Source: Trichomonas vaginalis G3
Lineage: Eukaryota > Parabasalia > Trichomonadida > Trichomonadidae
Reading direction: 5' to 3'
Assembly (NCBI RefSeq): GCF_026262505.1
Contig: NC_067205.1
Coordinates: forward strand, 24,337,585 to 24,401,584
DNA: 64,000 nt
A model generated the notes under the pieces. The model was not told where the DNA came from and made no database searches. It worked only from the letters and a program-made list of their open reading frames with translations. Below are positions 50,497 through 60,293 of this stretch, piece after piece. A program made the position numbers and the translations under genes. Numbering within the stretch: position 1 is the stretch's first letter; the number at the start of each line of letters is the position of its first letter.

Positions 50497-50720
50497 ACGA
50501 ATTAAAAAAATAAATTATTCAAAAATGTCAGAAGAAAATATTTAAACAATGTTTAATTAATCGCGGAATATCTGACATCATCTATATATAGCTTCTTTTA
50601 TAAAAGATAAAAGATAAATTATTTTAAAATTAATGTTAATTTTTTAATGGTTTATTTTTTAAAAAATTATTTTTTATTTCATTATGTATGGGCTGAGTGT
50701 AAATGTCTTACAATTTTGAA

Positions 50721-50856
50721 AATTTTTTAAATCTTGATTTATTCAAAAACGTAAGAATAAAAACCGTAAGAATCATACATTTTTTACTTCATATGTTAAA
50801 AAAATGATACAAAATCGTTCTATATTGTATGAATTCTTACGTTTACAAAAAAAGTC
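50721..50856 (-). repeat. Right terminal inverted repeat of Polinton copy 2, inner part
   Basis: Reverse complement of the inner part of 31592-31753. The outer 25 bp are displaced to 53208-53232 by the nested MULE-like insertion. Confidence 0.88.
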
Positions 50857-53198
50857 GAGAGGTTATCGATTTTGTAATTTAATCGTCGTCGTTATCGATT
50901 TTGTAATTTAATCGTTATCGTCTTTTTCTAAACGTGCATTTTTACATTAAAAGCAATGCAACTCCAAAATTAATTGGTATTTAGACTTTAATTAGGTGCA
51001 GACAAACGAAATGCAGTCCAAATATTTTGGTGATATATGAATTACATAAATTTAGGGAAATTGAAATTATATCTTTTTAAATTTTTAGGAAAACAGATTT
51101 ATAGAATTGTTTAAGTCATCAAAATAATGCAGACTTAGGTCAAATTTTCCAAATTTAATCATTTGCAAGACTTTCAAGCGACTTCAAAATGTCGAAATAT
51201 AAGTCCAAAAATAAAATTACGATTACAGTCTATCCTCAATTATTATCACGCTAATTATTGAGTGACCCATGCGTTCGTATGTATGTAATACCTTTTAAAA
51301 AGGAGATGAGAGAGATAAACTACATTTACAATTTAAATCTGATGTATTTACTTGTTACATTTACAAATGTAAATGTTTCTCGTAATGTTTACATTTTGTA
51401 AGTATAACGAATAAAAATGACGCACTTTTTTTACAAAGTCAAATTATGCGATACAACTTTACTTGTTACATTTACAAATGTAAATGTTTCTCGTAATGTT
51501 TACATTTTGTAAGTATAACGAATAAAAATGACGCACTTTTTTTACAAAGTCAAATTATGCGATACAACTTTACTTGTTACATTTACAAATGTAAATGTTT
51601 CTCGTAATGTTTACATTTTGTAAGTATAACGAATAAAAATGACGCACTTTTTTTACAAAGTCAAATTATTGTTCGATTTTTGCAGCTTGTAAACGATTAA
51701 TTGTATAAAGCAATTGATATTAGCACGATATAACTGAATAATTCTAATATTGAAATCAAAAGCCCTTAAAATATCATGATATTTTAATTTCATAACAAAT
51801 CTAGGAGACTATTTGATGAAAACATATCCGATGTGGTTTTTGTTGTATTATATAACTTGTTATTGACTTCTTAGCTTTCCAAATTTTTTTCGATAATGAG
51901 AAAACGAATGAAAAATCAACATTTGGTCCATTTAAAATTTGATTTGTTTACATTTTTTTACTTTTTGAATTTCAATTTATATTTTCCTCAAGAAATACTT
52001 TAGATTTTAAGAAACTAAATCATATAATCTACTAAGAAAATATATTAAATCCTATAATACTCAAAGTTTTGTGATAAATCAGATCTTTTTTATTTTACTT
52101 TTATTATGTTTTTGCAAACTTAAGGTCCTCACTAGGTAAAACATAATACTCTTTGAAGTTAAGTATTTTCACAAAGAGAGGACCAACAATATCAAAAGAT
52201 TGAATAAAGATTTGTATTATTTTATTTATTTTTAAGAACATGTTTAAGAACCCTCATTATCTCCACGAATATTGCATATTTTTCTATTCTAAGACCACCA
52301 AAATTACGTTTTAATATAGAAAATAACATATTTATGTGATGCTAAAGTCGAAGTCCTTAAAAAATTAGTGTTAAACATCCTATTGTTAAATAAATTTTTT
52401 AAAAACCTTAATAGGATAAAAAAAAAGAATTTACACTCTCTCACTTTGAAAACGTAGAAAATGCCAATCTATTGGTATACATTTTAGTTTTGTTAAGTTT
52501 ACAAAACGATTACTCTAGATTTTAAAGATTTATCAAGAATTTAGAGAATATCCTTCTCAAAACAACTTCAATAGCGAAGGATTAGTATTAAATCGGATTT
52601 GTAACATAATTATAGTACATTACAATACAATTTCTCCGACTTTTAAATATTTTTGAAATATTTACAAAATATGCTCTTTCTATCATCGATACTTTAATAC
52701 AGAGCAAATTTAGTAAATGTCATCACGTTATTTTTTCATAAATCGTTTTCGAACTTTTGAAATATTTATTTTAAACCAGTTTTCTACATTTAATATGTGA
52801 ATTATATCAAAAGTAGATGGGCGATACTTGTAAATCTATTTAAACTATTAGTTTGCTATTATTGAAGAACTTTATAATTTTTTTTTCTTATGTATGGAAT
52901 TAAAGATAATTTTGCCGATTCCAACTGGTTTTTCTATATGAGTTAAATATGCCAAGTGAAATCGGACTTGCCAATATTGTAAATTGAAGTATGGACTATA
53001 TATCGATTTTCATTGATTGATGAATAACTCGGAGTAATGTAATTGTTGATAATGAAAAATAGTTTTCAATTGCTGGTAAGGGCCAATGTATGTTCAATAG
53101 CTCCGAAAGCAAAAAATGCACGTTTAGAAAAAGACGATAACGATTAAATTACAAAATCGATAACGACGACGATTAAATTACAAAATCAATAATGACCC
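50857..53198. mobile_element. Non-autonomous MULE-like element inside the right repeat of Polinton copy 2
   Basis: An insertion of 2342 bp flanked by the 9-bp direct repeat AAAAAAGTC (50848-50856 and 53199-53207), the duplication length typical of Mutator-like elements. Its ends are inverted repeats of about 86 bp, matching closely except for the outermost dozen bases (GAGAGGTTATCG versus GGGTCATTATTG on the complementary strand). Within each end TCGATTTTGTAATTTAATCG-like units occur twice. No frame above about 60 codons is present, so it needs a transposase from elsewhere. It contains a 111-bp tandem array. Younger than Polinton copy 2, which it interrupts. Confidence 0.82.
51349..51670 (+). 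repeat. 111-bp tandem repeat, about 2.9 units
   Basis: Units begin at ACTTGTTACATTTACAAATG (about 51350, 51461, 51572) and end in TTACAAAGTCAAATTATGCG. They are nearly identical and lie in the non-coding interior of the MULE-like element. The palindrome ACATTTACAAATGTAAATGT occurs in each unit. Confidence 0.9.
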
Positions 53199-53207
53199 AA
53201 AAAAGTC

Positions 53208-53232
53208 ACACAACCCTTCAACATATACTACT
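53208..53232 (-). repeat. Outer 25 bp of the Polinton copy 2 right terminus
   Basis: ACACAACCCTTCAACATATACTACT without its first base matches the complement of the left end at 31592. It is followed directly by the target duplication ACTGTA. Confidence 0.88.
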
Positions 53233-53238
53233 ACTGTA

Positions 53239-54061
53239 AAGGCGAGGATAAAAGTTTTCAAATAAAGTCATATCCACACAATTATCTCCCATTTTCTTTT
53301 GCAGTGTGGGTTAATCTTCGCTACCATATTCCTTTTTCCTAGATATATAGTTTGCATTTTAATGATACATTATAGCATAATGATTAATGAATGTTTCTTC
53401 TTTTTTTCAATTTTTTCAATTATTTTTTTAATTGAAAAGTCTAATCACACTTTTCAATGCTCGATTTTTAAAAACTGTTTAAAAATGGAGCTTATATTGA
53501 AATAGTGTAGAGACTAAAAATTACCACAGACTATTTCAGAGGATTGAGTTGCCACTCAATCCTCTGAAAAGTCTGAGGTAATTTGCAAAATTTGGAATTA
53601 TTATTTTAATATTATACCATGTATTAAATGATTGAATAGATCAAGTTATTCAGAAAAGTATGATTCTGAAATTTTGCATTATTTTTTGATCAAAAATTTG
53701 TATCAATGCAATTCAATTAAAGATATCCAATTAATGAATACGTATTAAAATATCATTAAATATTAATCTTCTATACCAATATTTAAAATTGAAAGTTGCG
53801 AATATTTTGTCTCAAAAATTTATTTCATCAATCTTTGTAACTCCACCTAAATAACATATAATAATGGAATATTGAGTGTATTATATCATCAAACGCATAA
53901 ACATTCAAATAATGATAATTGAAATCAATTTTTTTCTTATGAACCGTCATAATTTTGAAAGTATTAACCAGTATTCATACATGATATATAGTTATCTACA
54001 TTCATTTTCTCAAATATCATAAAACAATATTGCATTCAAATTTTTGTCCATTTTTTTATTA
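53239..54061. other. Intergenic, only the hairpin seen
   Basis: About 820 bp of AT-rich DNA right of Polinton copy 2. A 68-codon frame at 53299-53505 is dominated by Phe/Ile and is probably chance. Apart from the hairpin nothing is recognised. Confidence 0.5.
53519..53583. repeat. Long near-perfect hairpin (about 30-bp arms, 4-nt loop)
   Basis: Left arm AATTACCACAGACTATTTCA plus GAGGATTGAGT, loop TGCC, right arm ACTCAATCCTCTGAAAAGTC plus TGAGGTAATT. The arms pair with about two mismatches and one bulge. It is more GC-rich than its surroundings and not associated with a visible gene. It could be a structured RNA, a tiny folded-back transposon or a termination/processing signal. Confidence 0.8.
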
Positions 54062-54467
54062 TTAAGGGTCCACTGTAAGGCCAAATAAGGCTTATCGTCA
54101 TCCCAAAAATATTGCTCAAGATGGTGTTTTACTAAGACCCAAAACTTAAAAAAACACAAAAAAATTAACTTTACTCTTTTGAGATCCTTATCAGATGTGC
54201 AACGATTTGATGCAGTATCGCAATTCGAATCCGATTTTTTAATGTTAATATTAAAAGAGTGGGGGACAAACTCGCCCATTGTCACTTTTCATTAACCTTA
54301 AACTTGTAATTTTCATTATTTTTAATTAACCTTATTTCTTTCCCAATTCCTGATTTATTTTATTCACTTACTATTAAAAGTCACATTTTAATAAAATATA
54401 ATAATTTATTTATAGCATTTTTTACTATACTGTAATAAAAAATTAATTATAATAAATTAAATGTTTA

Positions 54468-55005
54468 TTAAATCAAATGTTTTCTTTGCAATAATATTTT
54501 TAATGTTGAGTAAACAATGTTGGGATCAAGTGTATCATTTTTCAGACCTTTCTGAACAGCTTCAAGCATACTGATGCATTCGACTTTTTTTAAATTGTGT
54601 CATTTCTTCGAAATCTCTTGTTGAAACATTTCCGGAATGATCCCTCTATCAAATGGGATATTAAGATCTTTGAAACACCTTAATTGTGCGTAAACACGGT
54701 CTTGATTTGATTCAAAATATCTTGTTAAATAAGATCTATAAAAATATGATGTAATTTGTTGTGATTTGTTTGGAAAAGGGGCAGAATGATTGTGGGTGTT
54801 AATACATTTTTCGTATGTGGTACTTGTCATCGGGAAGTGTATCAACAAGGAAGCGACATGGACAATTCGGCCACTTACAATTAAATTGGATTTGATTTCT
54901 TTCTTTCCTAGTTTTATATGAATAACTACAACCTGCTTGGATTTCTTGTTGCACTCCATACTTAAGCAACTCGATATATGTGAGTTCGTGATCTTGGATC
55001 TGCAT
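54468..55005 (-). pseudogene. MULE transposase remnant: N-terminal zinc finger joined to C-terminal tail
   Basis: From 55005 the minus strand begins MQIQDHELTYIELLKYGVQQ and runs into a FAR1/WRKY-GCM-like zinc finger: Cys in 'AGCSYSYK', 'FNCKWPNCPCRFLVD', then 'HNH' in 'CINTHNHSAPF'. The finger spans two frames that overlap at 54799-54959, so a frameshift lies near 54820. A stop near 54600 follows. Below it another stretch reads 'ISMLEAVQKGLKNDTLDPNI' and 'LKILLQRKHLI', which looks like a protein C-terminus. The whole catalytic core of a MULE transposase is missing, so this is an internal-deletion relic of a plain DNA transposon. Confidence 0.6.
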
Positions 55006-55170
55006 TAAAATGAAATGATTTGAAAGAATAAAGAATTTTGAATATATTGATCTTATTTTGATAAGCTTGGTCGTGTTTTGAATAGCTTGGCCATCTAATT
55101 CAATTATGATCTTTGAAAATTAGGTGAAATAAAACTAAACATAAATGTAAAACTAGGGATATGAAATTTT

Positions 55171-56215
55171 GGTTGTACACAACTTGTATGTGCCGGATAC
55201 CATTGTGTCAAATTTTTTCTGAAATTAACTTTAAAAGTACTAAGTAAGATCATGAGATATAGCAATATATGTTTAAACCAACTTATATTTTGGTTGTACA
55301 CAACTTGTATGTGCCGGATACCATTGTGTCAATTTTTTTCTGAAATTAACTTTAAAAGTACTAAGTAAGATCATGAGATATAGCAATATATGTTTAAACC
55401 AACTTATATTTTGGTTGTACACAACTTGTATGTGCCGGATACCATTGTGTCAATTTTTTTCTGAAATTAACTTTAAAAGTACTAAGTAAGATCATGAGAT
55501 ATAGCAATATATGTTTAAACCAACTTATATTTTGGTTGTACACAACTTGTATGTGCCGGATACCATTGTGTCAATTTTTTTCTGAAATTAACTTTAAAAG
55601 TACTAAGTAAGATCATGAGATATAGCAATATATGTTTAAACCAACTTATATTTTGGTTGTACACAACTTGTATGTGCCGGATACCATTGTGTCAATTTTT
55701 TTCTGAAATTAACTTTAAAAGTACTAAGTAAGATCATGAGATATAGCAATATATGTTTAAACCAACTTATATTTTGGTTGTACACAACTTGTATGTGCCG
55801 GATACCATTGTGTCAAATTTTTTCTGAAATTAACTTTAAAAGTACTAAGTAAGATCATGAGATATAGCAATATATGTTTAAACCAACTTATATTTTGGTT
55901 GTACACAACTTGTATGTGCCGGATACCATTGTGTCAATTTTTTCTGAAATTAACTTTAAAAGTACTAAGTAAGATCATGAGATATAGCAATATATGTTTA
56001 AACCAACTTATATTTGGTTGTACACAACTTGTATGTGCCGGATACCATTGTGTCAAATTTTTTCTGAAATTAACTTTAAAAGTACTAAGTAAGATCATGA
56101 GATATAGCAATATATGTTTAAACCAACTTATATTTTGGTTGTACACAACTTGTATGTGCCGGATACCATTGTGTCAATATTTTTCTGAAATTAACTTTAA
56201 AAGTACTAAGTAAGA
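55171..56215 (+). repeat. 121-bp tandem repeat, about 8.6 units
   Basis: Units begin at GGTTGTACACAACTTGTATG (55171, 55292, 55413, 55534, 55655, 55776, 55897, 56016, 56137) and are nearly identical; one unit is shorter by two bases. The palindrome TTGTACACAA opens each unit. The near identity points to recent amplification. Long frames across the array come from the repeat and are not genes. Confidence 0.95.
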
Positions 56216-56360
56216 TATATCAATTTATTTTTGCATAATATAAGCAATATGGTTTCTTTTGATTTTATTTCATTTATAAGCAAATCAGATTTACCCAAAA
56301 ACTCCACTCCATAAGCGTTCATTTGCGAAATTAAAAAGTGACAATGGGCTAGTCTGTCCC

Positions 56361-57135
56361 TTTCTCATATTAAAATAATAATTATAGATGTACTCTAACA
56401 TTCTTGAAAAAATGCAAAATGATATTAATTAAGCTTTTCATTTCTGTATCATACACGAAACAAAATCATTTATTATACTAAAATTTATCAAAGTTTGAAT
56501 AATGAAAAAAATAATATCTAAATTTTTACATTGAGTCGGCTATTGATATGGTCAATATTAAATCGTTTAAAAATGGGCATTGGCCAGAATAATACCCACT
56601 AAAATACAATTTTTTTAATGTTATCAATTTGTTATGGTATATCTTTATGATAATGAATAAAATGCTTATCTTTCATAAGTAAATACATAATTTATGCTGA
56701 AACACAAAAAATAACACGAAAAATTTTTGCCAACATTTCAAAACTAAGGATAATGTTTTGAATATATAAGCAATAATACTTTGTCTGGAGAATTAAATTT
56801 GTGCTATCCAATTGTCAATTCTTTGAATTTTTTATAAAATGCACGATATTCCGACATTAGCCTCTTTAAATATAAACTACATGCATCACAATATTAGTAT
56901 GTAATGGCATTAAAGCGAATTTCCTAATTTCTTCTCAATTTAATTCCTAGAAAAACTTAGGAACTAATGATTGGAAATGGGTCAAAAAATTCCTAATATA
57001 AAATTCATACTTATAATAAAATCAAAACTCGAAAATATCTATTTTTCAAAACACGCATCCAGAAGCAAAAAAATAGGAGATTGGGACAAAGTTGCAATTC
57101 GGCACTTTTTGTAAAAAAAATGGGGTCATACTCAT
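56361..57135. other. Transposon-derived spacer, no gene seen
   Basis: AT-rich and non-coding. Near 57085 a sequence GGGACAAAGTTGCAATTCGG weakly recalls the MULE terminal repeat, suggesting further degraded copies. Confidence 0.4.
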
Positions 57136-57589
57136 AATGAATAGAGACTTATAGCCAAGTCTTGATATCATGCAGGGAGAATATACATTGATAAGCAATT
57201 ATATTTTATAGTAGTAGTATTCAGAAATTCTTACAATTTACAATACAATTTTCAAAAATGGATAAAGACTTATAGCCAAGTCTTGATATCATGCAGGGAT
57301 AATATACATAGATAAGCAATTATATTTTATAGTAGTAGTATTCAGAAATTCTTACAATTTACAATACAATTTTCAAAAATGGATAAAGACTTATAGCCAA
57401 GTCTTGATATCATGCAGGGATAATATACATAGATAAGCAATTATATTTTATAGTAGTAGTATTCAGAAATTCTTACAATTTACAATACAATTTTCAAAAA
57501 TGGATAAAGACTTATAGCCAAGTCTTGATATCATGCAGGGATAATATACATAGATAAGCAATTATATTTTATAGTAGTAGTATTCAGAA
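57136..57589 (+). repeat. Second 121-bp tandem repeat, about 3.8 units
   Basis: Units contain GACTTATAGCCAAGTCTTGA (57146, 57267, 57388, 57509), TCATGCAGGG and ATAGTAGTAGTATTCAG. The first unit carries more differences than the rest. The sequence is unrelated to the array at 55171-56215 but has the same 121-bp period. Each unit opens with a small palindrome, AAGACTTATAGCCAAGTCTT. Confidence 0.93.
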
Positions 57590-59348
57590 GATCCCGTTCT
57601 TCTTCTGTATGGGACACCGCCCTTGACTTCCTGTTTAATACCAAAAGCAATAAGCTCCTCTAAGTCCACCGAAATCATAAAAATGAAGTGATTTTGAAAA
57701 GAGTTAACAAAATTCAAATCACATCAAAAACAAAAACACATAAAAAATATTTTATTATACTCATTCGAAATTAAAAATAATAAAATTTATATATATTAAT
57801 TTCATTAAATCAAGGTTAAAAATCTCACCGGAAAAATAACCTCAGTGTGATAAATTTATCACCGGAAAAATTTACAATAAGGTTAATACCGAAAATATCG
57901 AAAAATCAACATTTAAGGTTAATTTAAGAGTATGCACTTTTGTCACCTACTCAAAAAAATAGGAAAAAATCATGTTCTTATAAAACTCGCTGATTTTGCA
58001 ATTTTTATGTGATTTGAAGTGATAGAATATATTATCATCTTATTAAAACATATACTTCATTGTTACATTCACAAAATATTAATCAGAACACTAGGAAAAG
58101 TGGATTTTCGAAAAAAAGACGATAACGATTATTTGCAAATCGCCTCTCAATTTTGAGAGACTTTCAATTTTTACAGTGGACCCTTAACTATTTTGGTTTG
58201 TTTAACAATAAGATAACGTCATTTATTAATAAGCATGACTTATGCATGTTTGAACAATAGACTATTGAAGATTTTGTCTTCCTTTATCCATCCAAAAATC
58301 AAAGAGTAATCAGGTAATTCAGAAAATATAATACAAAATTTGACATATTTGAAAATTTGAAATAAAAAAATTGCGAAGTTACGATAAAGACACAAAAACA
58401 ATGTAATTATCATACAATATAATGAAAGAGTAACGACATTATGTAGTTCTTTTTAACTTGCGTTAATAAAAACTAGTCCAAATTCAAGGTGATAAACAAT
58501 ATAGAATTTTGGGATGATAAAAAATTCAATTAAAAATGACGATACACAATAAATGGTCAAAATATCACCCCACATTGTTTGCGACTTTATAGGAGGATAC
58601 AAATTTATACACATCATTAAATATTATAATTGACTAAGGATGTCAATTTGGAAGAAAAGTGAGAAAATTCCTAAAATGCTAAAAATGAATTTTCCAAACG
58701 TATTTTTTATCTCATTTTTTTGATTTTGAAAAAAATTTGGAGAGAAGAACTCTTCGTTTTTGAATTTTATCACGATGGTTTTAAAGTATATTAGACATAT
58801 GTATTGGTATTACTATTTTTGTATATTTTGAGAGAAAATCCCTAAAAAGTGAGAAAATCTAAGACGGTTTGAGAAAATATATAAACTATTGAAAATTTGA
58901 ATTAAACTTCTAATTTGGAAAAAAAGAAATTTGGAAAGAAGAAAATTCAAAAATCGAGATTTAGACTCAGCATCAAATGGAGAACAAAATGTTTCTTCAT
59001 ATGAAGGAAAAAAATTTTCTTGTGAAGAAATAGAGTTTTTAAAATTTTATTGTATGTAATGAAATAAACAAATATTAAAATTATTTTTTGATAACAAGAA
59101 AATTCCCAATAGAAAATATTTGAGAGAAAGAAAAAAAGAAAATTGAAAAATATTACTCTCCTTTATATTTCATAAGATTTTAAATTTATTCTCATAAAAT
59201 TGACAATTTTAAAGTCTTTTCAGGGGGGTTATACCGTGATATTAGCCTTGTACTGAAAAAGTGACGGGCAATGCCGTAAAATAATATTTTATTAAAAAAT
59301 TTTTGGTGGAGAATTGGAAAATTTTTGTTGGAAAATTGGAAAATTTTC
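57590..59348. other. Gene-poor spacer with degraded transposon ends
   Basis: Contains AAAGACGATAACGATTA at about 58114, also present at the end of the 2.3-kb MULE-like element, and a palindrome CTCTCAATTTTGAGAG at about 58144. Repeated phrases such as GAGAAAATCCCTAAAAAGTG occur near 58650-58870. No coding frame of note. Confidence 0.45.
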
Positions 59349-60293
59349 CTAATCATTTGGACTATAACCTGGCATATTAGGGAGTTTTGTCAACAACTCA
59401 GTGCTGGGATCAAGATAGTTTGTAATCCAAAAGTAGAAACGTTCCTTGGTGTCTTGTTCTGGCTTCCTGCAAAATCTGTGATTTGCAGGATTCTTCTTAA
59501 TATTGTCAGAAATTGCGCAAATCATGTCCATCGTCGTCAATTCTTCACCATTGATGTTAAAACGATTTCGATTACGGTAATTTCTTTTCTCTTGCAATTC
59601 TTTTTCTGCAGGAGTCAATTCACGAACATACTTATTATGTTTGAGAGCTTCTACAGAACAAGGGCAAAGACCGCAGGCGGCGGCAGCATTTTGAACCGTT
59701 CTTAATGATACTGATTCTTGCCATGCGCTAATAAATGAGTAGATAATGGCGTAGCGCATCATTGCAGCATTGCTGTTGAACTCTTGCTTCGGTGCCTTAA
59801 TGTAATCTCTCAGATAATCCGTGAATTTGGACTTTAATCTTTTGGCAATGCCAACATCAAATACTTGTAAAATGTGTGTTGTATGTGCGGGAAGAACAAT
59901 TAATTTGATGTTGGCACTTGCCAAAAGGAACAATGCCAGAGGATTCTCGCGGCTGGAGTGTCCATCACACACAATGAGAGCAGGCTTGTCACGTATATCT
60001 TCTGGCATTCTCTGGCGTTCAAAGTTAAGCCACTCGATGAAGAAAATGCAATACAATAAGAATACACTTCTGTTCACCCAGCCTTTTGGCGTAGAAGTAA
60101 ACCAACAATGTCTTTCGCGCTGGAATACTTTCAGTTCTCTAGGTAGTTCTGCAATACATGGGAGAACAAAGAGAGGTGGGACAGATTTGCCTGTCATTGA
60201 GCATCCGCATAAAGCTGTAATGTGCGGAAAGTTTGGAATTCCTTTGGCGATCATATGCTCTATCTCCTCAGGTAATGCAACTTCCTTTTATAC
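59349..60293 (-). pseudogene. Pogo/Tigger-like DDE transposase, 5'-truncated
   Basis: The C-terminal part of a DDE_1 (pogo branch of Tc1/mariner) transposase. Open from about 60293 with an internal Met at 60254. 'FPHITALCGCSMTGKSVPPLFVL' corresponds to the strand after the first catalytic Asp, 'PALIVCDGHSSRENP' carries the second Asp, and 'LIVLPAHTTHILQVFDVGIAK' carries the third. A basic C-terminal tail ends 'NMPGYSPND'. The N-terminal helix-turn-helix DNA-binding domain and the first catalytic Asp are missing: a TAA lies upstream near 60296 and no continuation is recognised. It has more GC-rich codons (gcg, ctc, cgc) than neighbouring DNA, unlike Polinton genes, suggesting a different source or age. 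Terminal repeats were not found. Confidence 0.85.

Larger units (their letters stand above)
31592..53232. mobile_element. Polinton/Maverick element, copy 2 (decayed, with nested insertion)
   Basis: A second Polinton, starting AG at 31592 and ending CT at 53232 between 6-bp duplications ACTGTA (31586-31591 and 53233-53238). Without the 2.3-kb insertion in its right end it is about 19.3 kb. Gene order matches copy 1, with three differences: the primase-helicase gene is inverted, the KilA-N gene is absent, and the right end holds a different terminal gene (161 aa) instead of the 124-aa repeat gene. It is broken: by eye roughly two dozen breaks spread over polymerase, integrase, primase-helicase, fibre, ATPase and other genes. 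Shared stretches remain very similar to copy 1, so the two derive from a recent common ancestor but copy 2 has been inactive longer. Confidence 0.93.
54263..56360. mobile_element. Deletion derivative of a Mutator-like transposon
   Basis: Bounded by a 27-bp inverted repeat with two mismatches: GGGACAAACTCGCCCATTGT plus CACTTTT at 54263-54289, and its complement at 56334-56360. Inside are a zinc-finger remnant of a MULE transposase and nine units of a 121-bp repeat. A clean target duplication was not found, so the true ends may lie slightly further out. Confidence 0.55.
54062..58187. mobile_element. Candidate 4.1-kb element bounded by a 17-bp perfect inverted repeat
   Basis: TTAAGGGTCCACTGTAA at 54062-54078 is repeated exactly in inverse orientation at 58171-58187. 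The outer TTAA (or TA) could be the target duplication, giving ends GGGTCCACTG. A chance perfect 17-bp match with this base composition is unlikely. The interior holds a smaller MULE derivative and two 121-bp tandem arrays. No matching transposase is visible inside, so the family is unsure (TTAA-type or TA-type). Confidence 0.45.

Noticed and set aside
55857-56213. 118-codon frame with internal 40-aa repeats
   Set aside because: It is the translation of the 121-bp tandem array and stays open only because of unit-length variation; no start context or homology.
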